57,518 nt of DNA from Burkholderiales bacterium. GTDB taxonomy: Bacteria; Pseudomonadota; Gammaproteobacteria; Burkholderiales; Burkholderiaceae_C. A model generated the notes under the pieces. That model saw only the letters and a list, made by a program, of their open reading frames with translations. It was not told the origin of the DNA and did not search any database. The DNA is taken from assembly GCA_013044035.1 (NCBI GenBank), contig JABEVE010000099.1:1-57518 (forward strand). The letters are read 5' to 3'. This document shows, piece after piece, positions 57,058-57,518 of the stretch (positions within the stretch are counted from its first letter, which is position 1; each line of letters opens with the position of its first letter). Position numbers and translations under genes: made by a program.

Positions 57058-57434
57058 CGCATGCCTGCCCGCAACAATTGCGCGGCGGCCTCCAGTCGAA
57101 GGGTCGCCAGCTCACGGCCTGGCGTGAAGATGGCCGGGGCGAGTTCGGCGGCGTCCACCACGGCCAGCCAAGGGCGGCGGCTCTGGCGATAGAACAGCAC
57201 CGGCTTTCGGTTCGTCGCCTCGGCCTGGCTGCATGCCTGCTGCCACCATGCCGCAATGGCCAGTTGCTCGCACCGCTTGCACTCGATAGCCCAGCCGGGC
57301 ACGTCCAGGCCGTCAGCACCACCGGCGCGGGCCTGGCCGATGTTCCGGCGCACCGCGTAGCCCAGCAGTTCGGACAGGGCGGCGAATAGCTCACGCTCGC
57401 CCGATGCGCCTTTGTTTCGCTGTGATGCACTCAT
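57054..57434 (-). CDS. PDDEXK-like (Holliday-junction-resolvase-type) nuclease
   Basis: A 126-residue protein. KGASGERELFAALSELLGYAVRRN holds the first acidic residue, GGADGLDVPGWAIECKRCEQL gives the D-x(n)-E-x-K metal site, and YRQSRRPWLAVVD the final strand. This is the fold of phage and archaeal-type resolvases. ATG 57434 is preferred over ATG 57440 because it overlaps the stop of the upstream gene (ATGA), like the other junctions. Its place at the head of the small-protein genes suggests a phage or integrative-element origin. Confidence 0.75.
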   Translation of the reverse strand: MSASQRNKGASGERELFAALSELLGYAVRRNIGQARAGGADGLDVPGWAIECKRCEQLAIAAWWQQACSQAEATNRKPVLFYRQSRRPWLAVVDAAELAPAIFTPGRELATLRLEAAAQLLRAGMR

Positions 57435-57518
57435 TCCCACGGCCTCCCATCGTCCAGCGGCTCCAGGGCTCGGCTATGGGCTTTGCTGGGGGCTTCTGCT
57501 GTGGTTTTGCGCTGGCGC
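57431..57518 (-). CDS. C-terminal end of an unknown gene (partial)
   Basis: An open frame entering from the right edge ends RQRKTTAEAPSKAHSRALEP-LDDGRPWE and stops at 57431, overlapping the nuclease start in ATGA. Only 28 residues are visible, basic then acidic; no family can be named. Confidence 0.55.
   Translation of the reverse strand, partial: RQRKTTAEAPSKAHSRALEPLDDGRPWE

Noticed and set aside
55562-57518. Calling the right end a definite prophage
   Set aside because: No integrase, capsid, terminase or tail gene is visible; only small unknown proteins and a resolvase-like nuclease, so the label would be a guess.

Overview
The window looks like chromosome of a GC-rich, sulfur-oxidising betaproteobacterium of the Burkholderiales, most like Thiomonas. 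The grounds are a complete sox thiosulfate-oxidation operon, Burkholderiales-type housekeeping gene orders (yibN-grxC-secB-gpsA, hemF-nadD-rsfS-rlmH, maf-rng, mltD-gloB) and an HrcA/CIRCE site in front of rpoH. The genus is inferred from content; no search was run.

Layout. 1-5.8 kb: the 3' part of a lipoyl-domain dihydrolipoamide dehydrogenase (its lipoyl lysine is the first full codon in the window), an NlpC/P60 lipoprotein, acuI and prpE, with an exceptional 20-bp perfect hairpin before prpE. 5.8-13.1 kb: soxR-C-D-Y-Z-A-X-B, all on the plus strand, with a dyad operator at soxR and an intrinsic terminator between soxX and soxB. SoxCD is present, so complete oxidation of thiosulfate to sulfate is predicted. 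SoxX carries a lipoprotein signal. 13.3-19.5 kb: GMC oxidoreductase, mmsA, a divergent LysR regulator with a 22-bp dyad between them, an SDR and moeB. 19.6-20.5 kb: a decayed exported-protein gene (frameshift plus stop) behind a Fur-box-like site. 20.6-30.6 kb: ctpA, gpmA, yibN-grxC-secB-gpsA-pth, a ferredoxin, coaD, rsmD, ftsY and an acetyltransferase.

30.6-41.6 kb: rpoH under a perfect-consensus CIRCE, a broken SCP2-domain gene, an AhpD-like protein, maf-rng, an ABC-F ATPase with a PGDYG-type protein, and hemF-nadD-rsfS-rlmH. The ABC-F block splits the usual rlmH-maf junction. 41.7-53.2 kb: a fused HyuA/HyuB 5-oxoprolinase-type protein, mltD, gloB and a methyltransferase whose start codons share one ATGCAT palindrome, rnhA, dnaQ, pgsA, an EamA transporter, a tartrate/D-malate dehydrogenase and an HU gene. 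53.2-55.6 kb: tRNA-Val, ppiD and tRNA-His, with clear terminators.

55.6-57.5 kb is accessory. A tightly overlapping minus-strand cluster runs toward the tRNA-His gene: the end of an unknown gene, a PDDEXK-like nuclease, and five small proteins. Three of these open with the same LExRLxRLE helix and a fourth ends with a similar one. Successive start/stop overlaps repeat nearly the same nucleotide pattern. This is the best candidate in the window for an undescribed module. The cluster continues past the right edge.
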